DNA of 64,000 nt, from NCBI GenBank assembly GCA_902775475.1, contig CACYME010000023.1:1-64000 (forward strand), given 5' to 3'. The stretch comes from an uncultured Prevotellaceae bacterium. Its GTDB lineage: Bacteria; Bacteroidota; Bacteroidia; Bacteroidales; Bacteroidaceae. The notes under the pieces were generated by a model. It had not been told where the DNA came from. It was given only the letters and a program-made list of their open reading frames with translations, and ran no database searches. The stretch's first letter is position 1. Each line of letters begins with the position of its first letter. Position numbers and translations under genes: made by a program. Of this stretch, positions 1 to 9,829 are shown piece after piece.

Positions 1-160
1 AGAGGGGGCCTGTTTTTGAAAATCAAAAGACACTTGCCTATTTATCGGCAGTTTCTGATGGTGATTGAGTCAAATGGAAATTTTATCGGACAGCAATACA
101 AAAGAATACTAATAAGCTTTTCAATTTTAATTAATCACTTCATTAAAACTAAAACAAAAA

Positions 161-1912
161 ATGAGAAAAAAACTACTTAAGTCGCTCCTCGTGACAGCTG
201 CGCTGTGCGTGGGGGCAAATGCATGGGCAGAGACCTTTACGGGGTCTGTAAGCTTTGAAGCAAAGAGCCGTATTACAAACAACAATGACGGAACATTCAC
301 TACAGCTGGCAACGCAGGAAATGGCTATGCTTTGGCTTTGGCCGATCTGAGCGGAGTGGAGAATATTACAGGGGCTTCTTCTGTGACTCTTGCATTTGAC
401 GTCAATATTCCTTCTGGCAGTCGATGGAATGTTGGTATCGGCGATAAGAATGTCCGTGGGGATAATGCCAATGGCTCAAGTAAGTCTACCTATAAAACTG
501 AGGGGCTATTTATGAGTTTTGGCACTACAGATGGTAAATATTTTAGAGTTAATGGCGGTACCAATAATACAAATGCTTTTGGGGTAGATGCACATTGCAC
601 TTTTACTTTTGATGTAGTCAATAAAAAGTATTCATATACTATTACCAACGGTGAGACAAATCTTTTCTCAGGAACAGATATTAATACATCTGTTTCCAAT
701 GCAACTGTAGTTGAGGCTTACTCTTGGTTAGGCAACTCGACAATTAAGATAAGCAATGTTTCTTATTCATTTGAATACACCGCTGCCTCATATAATTATA
801 GCGTGAATGCTGTTGACGAAAACGGCAATTTGCTGAAAGAGATTGTAGCAGGCGTTGCAGAAGAACCTACCACAGTAGTCTATCCTTATGCAATTAGTAT
901 TGAGGGCGAATGGTATACCACAACCGCATCCACTTTCGGCGTAACTGTAAATGCTCTTAATCCTACAGCCACAGTAACCTATGTGAAGGACGAAACAATC
1001 GTTGCATTCTTTGAAGAGACAACACCTGGAACAAATACTGCTTATTCTAATGGTGGAACAATGCATGCTAATGCCGGTAACAGCTTTAATGGTTCAGGTT
1101 TGGATTTGGGTACATTTGACGCAGGTAAATATCAAATTTCCACCTATTTTACAGAAAATGGAAATCGTGGCCTCTATGTCCATAATAACACCGAAACGAT
1201 CATCGCAAACCTTGGTCTTGATAAGAATTCTAAAGCAGGAAAATATTCAGTAGATTTTGTGTTAGTAAAGGAAACAAATCTGAATCTTACAGGATATACA
1301 AATGATAAAAATAAACCTAATCAGTCTGCGGACTTTGACTACATCCTCATTCGTAAGATTGGTGATGCTGTAATTGATGCTACCATCGGTGCAGCAGGCT
1401 ATTCTTCTTTCGCCAGCGCATACGCTGTTAACCTTGATGAAATAGAGGGTGCAACCGCTTACTATGCTTCAGCAGTTGCTTCTGATAAGGTGACGCTGAC
1501 TAAAGCCACGGGTGCCGTTGCAGCTGGTACTGGCCTAATCCTGAAGGGTGAGGCAAATGCTTCTGTTACCATTCCTGCCGTTGCTGAAGGTAGTGCCATC
1601 GAGGGCAATAAGTTGGTAGGCTGCGTCAAGGAGACGGTTCTTGAAAAGAATGCGAACTACTATGTGCTGGTAGGTGATGAGTTCCAGTGCCTGGATCAGA
1701 TGGGGGCTACTATTCCTGCTGGCAAGGCTTATCTGAATGCAGAGGGAACAACGGATGCACGCCTGAGCATTGTTGAGGGCGAGACCAATGGCATCAGCAA
1801 CGTAAATGCTATGCAGAACGCTGGTGAGGTCTACAATCTGCAGGGGCAGCGCATGGTGAAGGCCGTGAAGGGTCTTTACATCGTGAATGGCAAGAAGGTC
1901 GTGCTGAAATAA
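161..1912 (+). CDS. Secreted protein with Prevotella-type C-terminal tail
   Basis: A 583-residue exported protein of unknown function. Residues 1-23 form a signal peptide (basic start, hydrophobic core, AWA cleavage site). The body is rich in Asn, Thr, Gly and aromatic residues and reads as several beta-sandwich modules. The stretch at about 285-400 (GTFDAGKYQIS through DFDYILIRK) resembles a carbohydrate-binding or jelly-roll module, which is inference. The last ~35 residues contain VYNLQGQR and end GLYIVNGKKVVLK. This tail recurs on many exported Prevotella proteins and resembles type IX sorting tails. The 54-aa gene starts 50 bp downstream and both precede one terminator, so they are probably co-transcribed. 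No enzyme motif was recognised. Confidence 0.85.
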   Translation: MRKKLLKSLLVTAALCVGANAWAETFTGSVSFEAKSRITNNNDGTFTTAGNAGNGYALALADLSGVENITGASSVTLAFDVNIPSGSRWNVGIGDKNVRGDNANGSSKSTYKTEGLFMSFGTTDGKYFRVNGGTNNTNAFGVDAHCTFTFDVVNKKYSYTITNGETNLFSGTDINTSVSNATVVEAYSWLGNSTIKISNVSYSFEYTAASYNYSVNAVDENGNLLKEIVAGVAEEPTTVVYPYAISIEGEWYTTTASTFGVTVNALNPTATVTYVKDETIVAFFEETTPGTNTAYSNGGTMHANAGNSFNGSGLDLGTFDAGKYQISTYFTENGNRGLYVHNNTETIIANLGLDKNSKAGKYSVDFVLVKETNLNLTGYTNDKNKPNQSADFDYILIRKIGDAVIDATIGAAGYSSFASAYAVNLDEIEGATAYYASAVASDKVTLTKATGAVAAGTGLILKGEANASVTIPAVAEGSAIEGNKLVGCVKETVLEKNANYYVLVGDEFQCLDQMGATIPAGKAYLNAEGTTDARLSIVEGETNGISNVNAMQNAGEVYNLQGQRMVKAVKGLYIVNGKKVVLK

Positions 1913-1962
1913 GCATGTGAGAGATAAGAATAGATGTAAAACCATAAAACAAGAAAACGATT

Positions 1963-2127
1963 ATGAAGAAAATATATGAAAGCCCCGTGACAAAGGTGCT
2001 TAATGTGGAGCTGAACCAAATGATTGCTGCTTCTACACAAGAAGTGAAAGTCGGCGGAAGCTATAATGGTGGAGCCATTGGCTCTCGTGGCGGCAACGAT
2101 ATGTGGGACGACGAAGAGGACTATTAA
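1963..2127 (+). CDS. 54-residue peptide with acidic WDDEE tail
   Basis: A short reading frame below usual length cut-offs. It begins MKKIYESPVTKVLNVE, continues through LNQMIAAS to a Gly/Ser/Asn-rich middle (VGGSYNGGAIGSRGG), and ends DMWDDEEDY. It lies 50 bp after the tail-bearing secreted protein and 27 bp before a strong terminator, so it fills the end of a transcript. The N-terminal Y-x-x-P-x-x-x-V pattern, the Met-x-Ala-x-Ser centre and the acidic end match small peptides I recall being frequent in Prevotella and Bacteroides. I cannot name a family. There is no signal peptide and no transmembrane segment. The role is unknown; a secreted or modified peptide is one possibility. Confidence 0.75.
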   Translation: MKKIYESPVTKVLNVELNQMIAASTQEVKVGGSYNGGAIGSRGGNDMWDDEEDY

Positions 2128-2154
2128 TCTATCGTTCCCTCGCAACAACAAAGC

Positions 2155-2201
2155 AGCCGGGCGGATGTCTCTGATGACACTCCGCCCGGCTGGCGTTTTT
2201 T
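2155..2201 (+). terminator. Rho-independent terminator
   Basis: Perfect 11-bp arms AGCCGGGCGGA and TCCGCCCGGCT around a 15-nt loop, followed by GGCGTTTTTT. It closes the transcript of the two plus-strand genes upstream. The minus-strand side has no T-run, so it is one-directional. Confidence 0.9.
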
Positions 2202-2209
2202 ATATAGGA

Positions 2210-4486
<2,277 letters not shown>

Positions 4487-4521
4487 TTAGTAATAATAAT
4501 AACTAGGTACAAGAAATAATT

Positions 4522-4609
4522 AAACACAGAGGTACAGAGACACAGAGATAATTATTCTTCACTCTCTGCTCAGTCATTAAAAACTCTGTATCTCTGTGTC
4601 TCTGTGTTT
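4522..4609. repeat. Inverted pair of ACACAGAG / CTCTGTGT tracts
   Basis: A left tract (4522-4550) of ACAGAG units and a right tract (4583-4609) of CTCTGTGT units can pair across about 30 nt. It lies between the acetyltransferase and susB. It is one of several short-unit repeat families in this window and could act as an intercistronic hairpin. Confidence 0.7.
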
Positions 4610-4651
4610 ATTAAAACCATACTAACTTATTTTTTTTACGGTTATTTAGTT

Positions 4652-5209
4652 TTATCTGGTTTTCTCGTTCTGTCCGATGGTTCTTACCACGCGGCAGGGA
4701 TTGCCCACAGCGAAGGTGCCCGAAGGAATGTCGCTCACAACGACCGAGCTGGCCCCGATGGTGACGCCGGGCAGGATGGTGACGCTGCCGCCAATCCACA
4801 CGTTGTGGCCGATGGTGACGGGGCGCGCCCACTCCTGGCGGGTGTTGCGCTCGGTGGGGTCGGTGCTGTGGCAGGCGGTGTAGATGCTCACGTTGGGGCC
4901 AAAGAAGCAGTCGTCGCCGATGGTGACGCGAGCTTCGTCGAGTATCGTCAGGTTGAAATTGGCGAAGAAATGGTGGCCCACGCTGATGTGCTTGCCATAG
5001 TCGCAGTAGAACGGCTGGTTGATGAACACCTCGTCGTCGCCGACGTGGCCCAGCAGCGCCTTCAACATCTGCAGGCGTTCGCTGAGCTGGCTGGGCAGCA
5101 GGGCGTTGTAGCGGTGGATGGCGTCCTTCACCTCGTTCAGCTCGCTGAGCAGCTCAGGGTCGGTGGCGGAGTAGACTTCCCCGGCCAGCATCTTTTCTTT
5201 CTCGGTCAT
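4652..5209 (-). CDS. maa: Sugar O-acetyltransferase (maltose acetyltransferase-like)
   Basis: A 185-residue cytoplasmic hexapeptide-repeat acetyltransferase of the Maa/NodL/LacA family, transferring acetyl from acetyl-CoA to a sugar. It opens MTEKEKMLAGEVYSA, the typical N-terminal Mac domain, followed by left-handed beta-helix turns (VTIGDDCFFGPNV, VTIGHNVWIGGSV, VTIGASSVVVSD) and the catalytic His in TACHSTDP. Length and ending are normal. The gene belongs to the maltodextrin operon, but its original position directly after the AlkZ-like gene is now held by a truncated copy (6379-6531). The intact gene lies 1.3 kb downstream, behind the inserted LRR gene. It starts 36 bp after the LRR stop codon and is probably transcribed with it. 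Confidence 0.93.
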   Translation of the reverse strand: MTEKEKMLAGEVYSATDPELLSELNEVKDAIHRYNALLPSQLSERLQMLKALLGHVGDDEVFINQPFYCDYGKHISVGHHFFANFNLTILDEARVTIGDDCFFGPNVSIYTACHSTDPTERNTRQEWARPVTIGHNVWIGGSVTILPGVTIGASSVVVSDIPSGTFAVGNPCRVVRTIGQNEKTR

Positions 5210-5217
5210 TTGATGAA
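5072..5217 (-). repeat. Direct repeat, copy 1 (5' end of intact maa)
   Basis: About 145 bp covering the first ~46 codons of maa plus 8 bp before its ATG. It is nearly identical to 6395-6539; mismatches include CCCCGG versus CTCCTG near the start of the gene. The two copies lie 1,322 bp apart in the same orientation and flank the LRR gene. Confidence 0.9.
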
Positions 5218-5245
5218 ATGCTTAACTTCCTCAAAAAGCCCATCC

Positions 5246-6310
5246 CTATTTATCCTTGATAAATAATAGTCTTTTATTAATAATGTTAATGCCTTTTTTT
5301 AGTAATTTCCTCTCAATTCCTCCTAAACTATATATTATGTCTATTTCTTTAGATGGGATAGAGATTTCCTTTATGGAGCTATTGCTTAATGGTTGTATGT
5401 TAAAAAACCTATTCCATCCAGGTTCCTGTTGATAATCTGCAATAGAAGTATCAGGAACATATAAAATAGAACCTGCGTACACACTATTTACAAAACAATT
5501 ATTGGATATTGATATGGGACTCGGGTTTAAAATGCAAATTTCTTTTATGCAGTTTGACATATGAAATAGTTCTGTAATATCTGTAACCTGATTCCCGATA
5601 GTTAACTTCTCAAGTTCTTCAAATTGCTTAGTTGTAGAAAAAGCTGGACTGAAAAAATCGTCAGTCATTTCTATATCACGTCCCAAATATAAAACTTTTT
5701 TCCCAATACTTCCCCCTAGCCCCATAGACATAATAGTCAACTTTTCAGAGCTATCTTCAATCTTTATAGATGTAGGTCCAAGACTCATATTACGTTGATC
5801 TAAACAACGAAACGCTTCCCGCTGTATTGTAACGACAGAAGAAGGTATCTTTAGTTCTGGAAGTAATGTACCATAAAAACTCTGTGTACCAATTTCTTTC
5901 AGTTTATTTGAAAGCGTCAACTCTTTGAGAGAAAAACAGTTTTTGAAGGCGGCGTCCTTTATGATTTCTACACCATCTTCCATATAAACCGCTCTCAGTG
6001 CTGTACACCCAGCACAAGCACCTCTCCCAACAATAAGTATTGTATAAGGAATATTTAGAGTTGTAAGTCTTTCACAGTTTCTAAATGCGCCATCACCTAT
6101 TTCTGTTACTTTAAGAACTTTACTATTAAATGTTACTGAACTTGGTATTGTAACTTTGCCTTTATAATCGTCTTCGCCAAATGTTACTATTGCTGTCATA
6201 TCTGTGAAGTTGACATTATAATAAAATCCATTTTGCTTGAAATCATAGGCACAGGTACTTATAGTGACCAAGTTGAAGAGAATTGTTGTGAAAATAATTT
6301 TTGTTCTCAT
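5246..6310 (-). CDS. BspA-like leucine-rich-repeat surface protein
   Basis: A 354-residue exported protein. A signal peptide (about 1-20) is followed by LRR_5/BspA-type repeats of the form LTEIGDGAFRNCxxLTTLNIP (for example AFRNCERL, AFKNCFSL, EAFRCLD). BspA-type repeats are known from Bacteroidales and oral or gut parasites, where they bind host proteins or other bacteria. The C-terminus (YSLGGIERKLLKKG, then ending LLFIKDK) is a diverged version of the GLYIVNGKK-type tail. It is much more AT-rich than its neighbours, using many ATA, TTA and AAA codons. It is inserted between two copies of the maa 5' end, so it is most likely a recent arrival. Confidence 0.88.
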   Translation of the reverse strand: MRTKIIFTTILFNLVTISTCAYDFKQNGFYYNVNFTDMTAIVTFGEDDYKGKVTIPSSVTFNSKVLKVTEIGDGAFRNCERLTTLNIPYTILIVGRGACAGCTALRAVYMEDGVEIIKDAAFKNCFSLKELTLSNKLKEIGTQSFYGTLLPELKIPSSVVTIQREAFRCLDQRNMSLGPTSIKIEDSSEKLTIMSMGLGGSIGKKVLYLGRDIEMTDDFFSPAFSTTKQFEELEKLTIGNQVTDITELFHMSNCIKEICILNPSPISISNNCFVNSVYAGSILYVPDTSIADYQQEPGWNRFFNIQPLSNSSIKEISIPSKEIDIIYSLGGIERKLLKKGINIINKRLLFIKDK

Positions 6311-6378
6311 AAAAATCTTTTTTTTATTAAAAATATGTTATACATAGTTGTTTGTTCAAGCTATACGCACGAGGTGTT

Positions 6379-6531
6379 TTATTCAATTCTATTTAGGCGC
6401 TCACGGCGCTGGCTGGGCAGCAGGGCGTTGTAGCGGTGGATGGCGTCCTTCACCTCGTTCAGCTCGCTGAGCAGCTCAGGGTCGGTGGCGGAGTAGACTT
6501 CTCCTGCCAGCATCTTTTCTTTCTCGGTCAT
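6379..6531 (-). pseudogene. Truncated 5' copy of maa
   Basis: The frame starts MTEKEKMLAGEVYSA exactly like the intact acetyltransferase, stays parallel to LLPSQ, then diverges (RRERLNRIE) and stops after 50 codons. Its ATG overlaps the TGA of the AlkZ-like gene (ATGA), which is the ancestral translationally coupled arrangement. It lacks every hexapeptide repeat and cannot be active. It marks one border of the LRR insertion. Confidence 0.88.
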
Positions 6532-6539
6532 TTGATGAA
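6395..6539 (-). repeat. Direct repeat, copy 2 (truncated maa copy)
   Basis: Partner of 5072-5217. Similarity ends within a few bases upstream of the ATG on one side and around codon 46 on the other, where the sequence fades from GCTGGCTGGG into unrelated DNA. Confidence 0.88.
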
Positions 6540-7205
6540 CAGTTTGGCTATTTGCAGTTTTCCGGCTTCGGGCAGGAAGGGCATCAGGTGTTCCACCATG
6601 CGCTGCAGCGACTCTTTCGGCGTGCGCTCGGGGCACTGGCATGCCTCGCGTCCGAAGAGCTGTTCGGGCGTGGTGAGCAGCGACCATCCCCAGCCGTATT
6701 CGTGGCCGTGCTTGTCGATGGGGTAGACGAAGTCCTGGGTGACGATGCGCGTGGCCATCTGCAGGCGTGTGACGTAGCTGTCGAAGCGGCTGCGCATCTT
6801 CGGCCCGGTGAAGCCGCAGGCAGCGCGTAGCTCGCGGGTGATGAGGCTGCCCTGTCCGCCCAGGGTGAGCAGGATGGTCTCCTCGATGCTCCCCTCCTCG
6901 GGCATGGGATGGCTGCTGCGGCGGAAGTTGCAGAAGTCGGGCCACCACTCGCGGCTGATGAAGCCTGCCTTGCCGCCGAAGAACTTGCCGTAGACGCAGC
7001 CGCCCTCGCTGACGATGGGCCCTTTCCACTTCCACAGCGGCCAGTCCCATCCCCCGTCGGGGAACACCACGTAGTGGCAGTCGTCGGCCACTATCTGCTC
7101 AGCGGCGAATCCGGGGATGCAGCTGTCGAGCAGGGGCAGGAACCCTATCTGCTGGATGAAGGCGGCCAGCTGGGCGGCATTGTATATTTCCGGATGCTTC
7201 ATCAT
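6528..7205 (-). CDS. AlkZ-related winged-helix protein
   Basis: About 225 residues, cytoplasmic. KFFGGKAGFISREWWPDF, YGWGWSLLTTPEQLFG and the overall layout match the AlkZ-related (YcaQ-like, HTH_42) proteins found in Bacteroidales. Full AlkZ/YcaQ proteins are DNA glycosylases acting on interstrand crosslinks and alkylated bases. This form is about half their length and its own activity is uncertain. The start is the ATG at 7205, which overlaps the malQ stop (ATGATGA); the long frame continuing upstream is antisense-like noise inside malQ. Its TGA overlaps the ATG of the truncated maa copy. It is therefore coupled on both sides within the maltodextrin operon, an unexpected place for a DNA-repair-like protein. 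Confidence 0.75.
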   Translation of the reverse strand: MMKHPEIYNAAQLAAFIQQIGFLPLLDSCIPGFAAEQIVADDCHYVVFPDGGWDWPLWKWKGPIVSEGGCVYGKFFGGKAGFISREWWPDFCNFRRSSHPMPEEGSIEETILLTLGGQGSLITRELRAACGFTGPKMRSRFDSYVTRLQMATRIVTQDFVYPIDKHGHEYGWGWSLLTTPEQLFGREACQCPERTPKESLQRMVEHLMPFLPEAGKLQIAKLFIK

Positions 7206-9652
7206 TTCCTTCCGCTGCTGGCAATGAGGTCCTGCAGCTCGGCGTTGAAGTCGTCGGCCTGCAAGAGCTGTTCGATGGTCAGGTGCATGCGGTAGCGCCA
7301 GTAGTGGCGCGGATTGGCGGGAATGTTGATGCGCTCGGCGTTCTGGTCGGGCAGACGCAGCTTCTCGCTGATGCTGAGCCAGTCTTGCAGCGAGAGCAGG
7401 CAGAGCATGCTGGGCGAGGTGAGGTGACGGCTCACGATGTCCTTGGCCAGCCAGCCCGGCAGTGGGTGGGGAGCCGTGCCGGTGCGGTAGAGCATGGTGT
7501 TGTAGTAGGCCTGTGTGCGCTCCTCGTCCTCGTCCCACCACTGTCGCAGCGTGGCCATGTCGTGGGTGCTGATGGTGCACACCGAGCGGTAGGGGTTGCG
7601 GCTCAGGTGTCCGAAGCGCACTGCGGGGTCCTTCGGCATCGACTGAATCTCGAGCGAGAGGATGCGCAGCTCGTTCATCACCCAGGGCACGCAGTCGGGC
7701 ACCATGCCCAGGTCCTCGGCACAGCAGAGCATGCGCGTGGCCCCCGTGAGCCGTGGCAGCTTCTTCATGGCCTCCTGATACCAGAACTGGTTGTTGCGGC
7801 GGTAGAAATAGTCGTTGTACAGGCGGTTGAAGGCATCCTTCGTCTGGTCGTCCAGCTGTTTGTAGTCGTCGGTGAACTGCACGGCGATGCGTGGGTGGAA
7901 GCGGTCGTCGCGCTTGTGGTCGGTGAGGAACAGCTCCATGTGGTTGTGAACGCCATAGCTGTCAATCTCCTCGCGGCTCAGTCCGAGCGCCGGTGCAAAC
8001 TGCCCTTTCAGTCCCGATTTCTCTGGCATGGGAATCTCCCAGATGCGGAAGAATCCCAGCACGTGGTCGATGCGGTATGCATCGAAGTACTCGGCCATCT
8101 TGCGGAAGCGGCGCACCCACCACTGGCAGCCGTCGGCCAGCATCTCGTCCCAGTTGTAGGTGGGGAAGCCCCAGTTCTGTCCGTCGGCCGAGAAGGCATC
8201 GGGCGGTGCCCCGGCCTGTCCGTTCAGGTTGAAATAGCGCGGCTCCACCCATGCCTCCACGCCGTCGCGGCTGATGCCGATGGGTATGTCGCCCTTCAGG
8301 ATGACGTGCTGCTGGCGGGCGTGCTCATGGGCGGCACGCATCTGGGCATCCAGCTGATATTGCACGAAGTACCAGAAAGATTTGAGATTTGAGGTTTGAG
8401 ATTTGAGGTTTGAGGCTTTGGATTCGGCTGGCCATTGGCGGAAGTCGGCGGTGCCGTATTGGTCGCGGTTCACGCAGAACTGGGCGTAGGGCTCGAGCCA
8501 CTGCTGGTTCTTGTCGAAGAAATCCTTGAAGGCTTTCCTGCGCTTCAGTGCGTTCCATTCCTGCTCGAAGACCTCGTGCAGGTAGGCCATCTTCGCTTCG
8601 TTCACGCGTTCATAGTCTATCTGCGGCAGCTGGTTCAGCTCCTGTCGCAGCGCCTCGTAGTGCTCGCGGCGACCCTCGTCCTTCAGCGGTGGCAGCTGGC
8701 GCAGGTCGCAGTATTGCGGGTGCAGGGCGTAGATGCTGATGCTGTTGTAGGGGTAGCTGTCCTGCCAGGTGTGGGTGATGGTGGTGTCGTTGATGGGCAG
8801 CACCTGGAGGATGCGCTGGTCGGTCTTGGCACACCAGTCGACCATCATCTTCAGGTCGCCGAAGTCGCCTACGCCGAAGCTGCCCTCAGAGCGGAGCGAG
8901 AACACGGGGATGACGGTGCCTGCTCCCTTCCACGGATAGATGGAGAAGAAGGCCTGCGGCAGTTCGTAGACCAGCACGTCGCCTTTCTGCACCCCCACAT
9001 TGGGCAGCTCGATGAAGCGGTTGTTGGCGTTTTCCCATATATTATCCTCGCTACCGTCTCCATCCCTATCATCTTTGATGATGAACTTAAACTCGAAGTG
9101 CCCCGGCAGGCGGTCGGCATCGAGGCTGACGACCCACTCGTGGCTTTCGTGCTCAGTCATGGCCAGCGCCTTCGCCGGGTCCCAGCTGCCTAAGTAGACG
9201 GGGGCTCCCGCCACGGCCAGCCGCTGGTTCTGCCTCAGCTGGGGGGCACGAACCTTCAGGCGCACCGTGCGCTGGAACTCCGTTCTGGGGCTCAGCTGTC
9301 GCGGACGCGACATCACGCAGTCGGTGAAGGTCGAGGAGTAGAGGTAGGAGTCTTCGGGCATGTCAATCCAGTGGTCGTAGACCACGTAGCGCTGGGCATC
9401 GGTGGCTGCCAGCTCCAGGCGGTGGGGCTCCACCAGCCATTCATGGCGCACTGCCTTGTCGCCCTTGCAGACACTGTAAAAATAATCGATGTACGTGCCA
9501 GCCTGTCCGGCCATGGCCACCTCGCCCGTCCAGTGCAGCCCGTCCAGCGTCTGCATGGGGTGGCTGTCGGCCTTGCCGTTGTCATTCTGCAGGTTGATGA
9601 CCAGCTGTTCGCCAAAATTCGTCTGATACTCGAGATGGAAAAGTAATTTCAT
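7202..9652 (-). CDS. malQ: 4-alpha-glucanotransferase (GH77) with two CBM20 domains
   Basis: An 816-residue cytoplasmic amylomaltase that transfers glucans between maltodextrins. Two N-terminal CBM20-type starch-binding domains (about 1-110 and 130-230) precede the GH77 barrel. Catalytic residues are D529 (AYRIDHVLGFFRIWEIP), E646 (CCAEDLGMVPD) and D698 (STHDMATLRQWW). I start it at 9652 (MKLLFHLEYQT) because a -7 promoter element lies at 9679-9686, so the ATG nine codons upstream would precede the transcript. Residues ~410-424 (SKASNLKSQTSNLKS) are translated from five 7-nt repeats inserted in frame at 8381-8415 in an otherwise conserved barrel. It is the first gene of the minus-strand maltodextrin operon. 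Confidence 0.93.
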   Translation of the reverse strand: MKLLFHLEYQTNFGEQLVINLQNDNGKADSHPMQTLDGLHWTGEVAMAGQAGTYIDYFYSVCKGDKAVRHEWLVEPHRLELAATDAQRYVVYDHWIDMPEDSYLYSSTFTDCVMSRPRQLSPRTEFQRTVRLKVRAPQLRQNQRLAVAGAPVYLGSWDPAKALAMTEHESHEWVVSLDADRLPGHFEFKFIIKDDRDGDGSEDNIWENANNRFIELPNVGVQKGDVLVYELPQAFFSIYPWKGAGTVIPVFSLRSEGSFGVGDFGDLKMMVDWCAKTDQRILQVLPINDTTITHTWQDSYPYNSISIYALHPQYCDLRQLPPLKDEGRREHYEALRQELNQLPQIDYERVNEAKMAYLHEVFEQEWNALKRRKAFKDFFDKNQQWLEPYAQFCVNRDQYGTADFRQWPAESKASNLKSQTSNLKSFWYFVQYQLDAQMRAAHEHARQQHVILKGDIPIGISRDGVEAWVEPRYFNLNGQAGAPPDAFSADGQNWGFPTYNWDEMLADGCQWWVRRFRKMAEYFDAYRIDHVLGFFRIWEIPMPEKSGLKGQFAPALGLSREEIDSYGVHNHMELFLTDHKRDDRFHPRIAVQFTDDYKQLDDQTKDAFNRLYNDYFYRRNNQFWYQEAMKKLPRLTGATRMLCCAEDLGMVPDCVPWVMNELRILSLEIQSMPKDPAVRFGHLSRNPYRSVCTISTHDMATLRQWWDEDEERTQAYYNTMLYRTGTAPHPLPGWLAKDIVSRHLTSPSMLCLLSLQDWLSISEKLRLPDQNAERINIPANPRHYWRYRMHLTIEQLLQADDFNAELQDLIASSGRK
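8381..8415. repeat. Five tandem heptamers inside malQ
   Basis: TTTGAGA/TTTGAGG repeated five times (35 nt), within the malQ reading frame. The unit is not a multiple of three, so each unit is read in a different frame, yet the gene remains open through it. Confidence 0.9.
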
Positions 9653-9678
9653 ATCGTAGGTTCTGTTTTTAGTTAGCA

Positions 9679-9686
9679 CAAAAGTA
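9679..9686 (-). promoter_or_regulatory. -7 element of the malQ promoter
   Basis: On the minus strand it reads TACTTTTG, the Bacteroidetes TAnnTTTG motif, 27 bp before the chosen malQ ATG. No clear -33 TTTG is seen. Confidence 0.7.
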
Positions 9687-9829
9687 GTGCTTTTTCATTA
9701 GTTAGCCATAGAATAGGCTCCTTAAAAAGCGTGTAAAGTCGCGCAAACGTTTGCATTTTTTCCCGAAATACTCATTTCCTGAGCAGTTGCGCCGTTTCTG
9801 AATTTTTGTTAATTTTGTTCCGAAAATGA

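Noticed and set aside
4490-4516. Similarity between TAATAATAACTAGGTACAAG before susB and TAATAATAACTTGGTACAAA at 34256
   Set aside because: Short AT-rich match in different contexts; could be chance.
5072-6539. Insertion sequence or transposon around the LRR gene
   Set aside because: No transposase, no terminal inverted repeats, and the duplicated ~145 bp is far longer than any target-site duplication.
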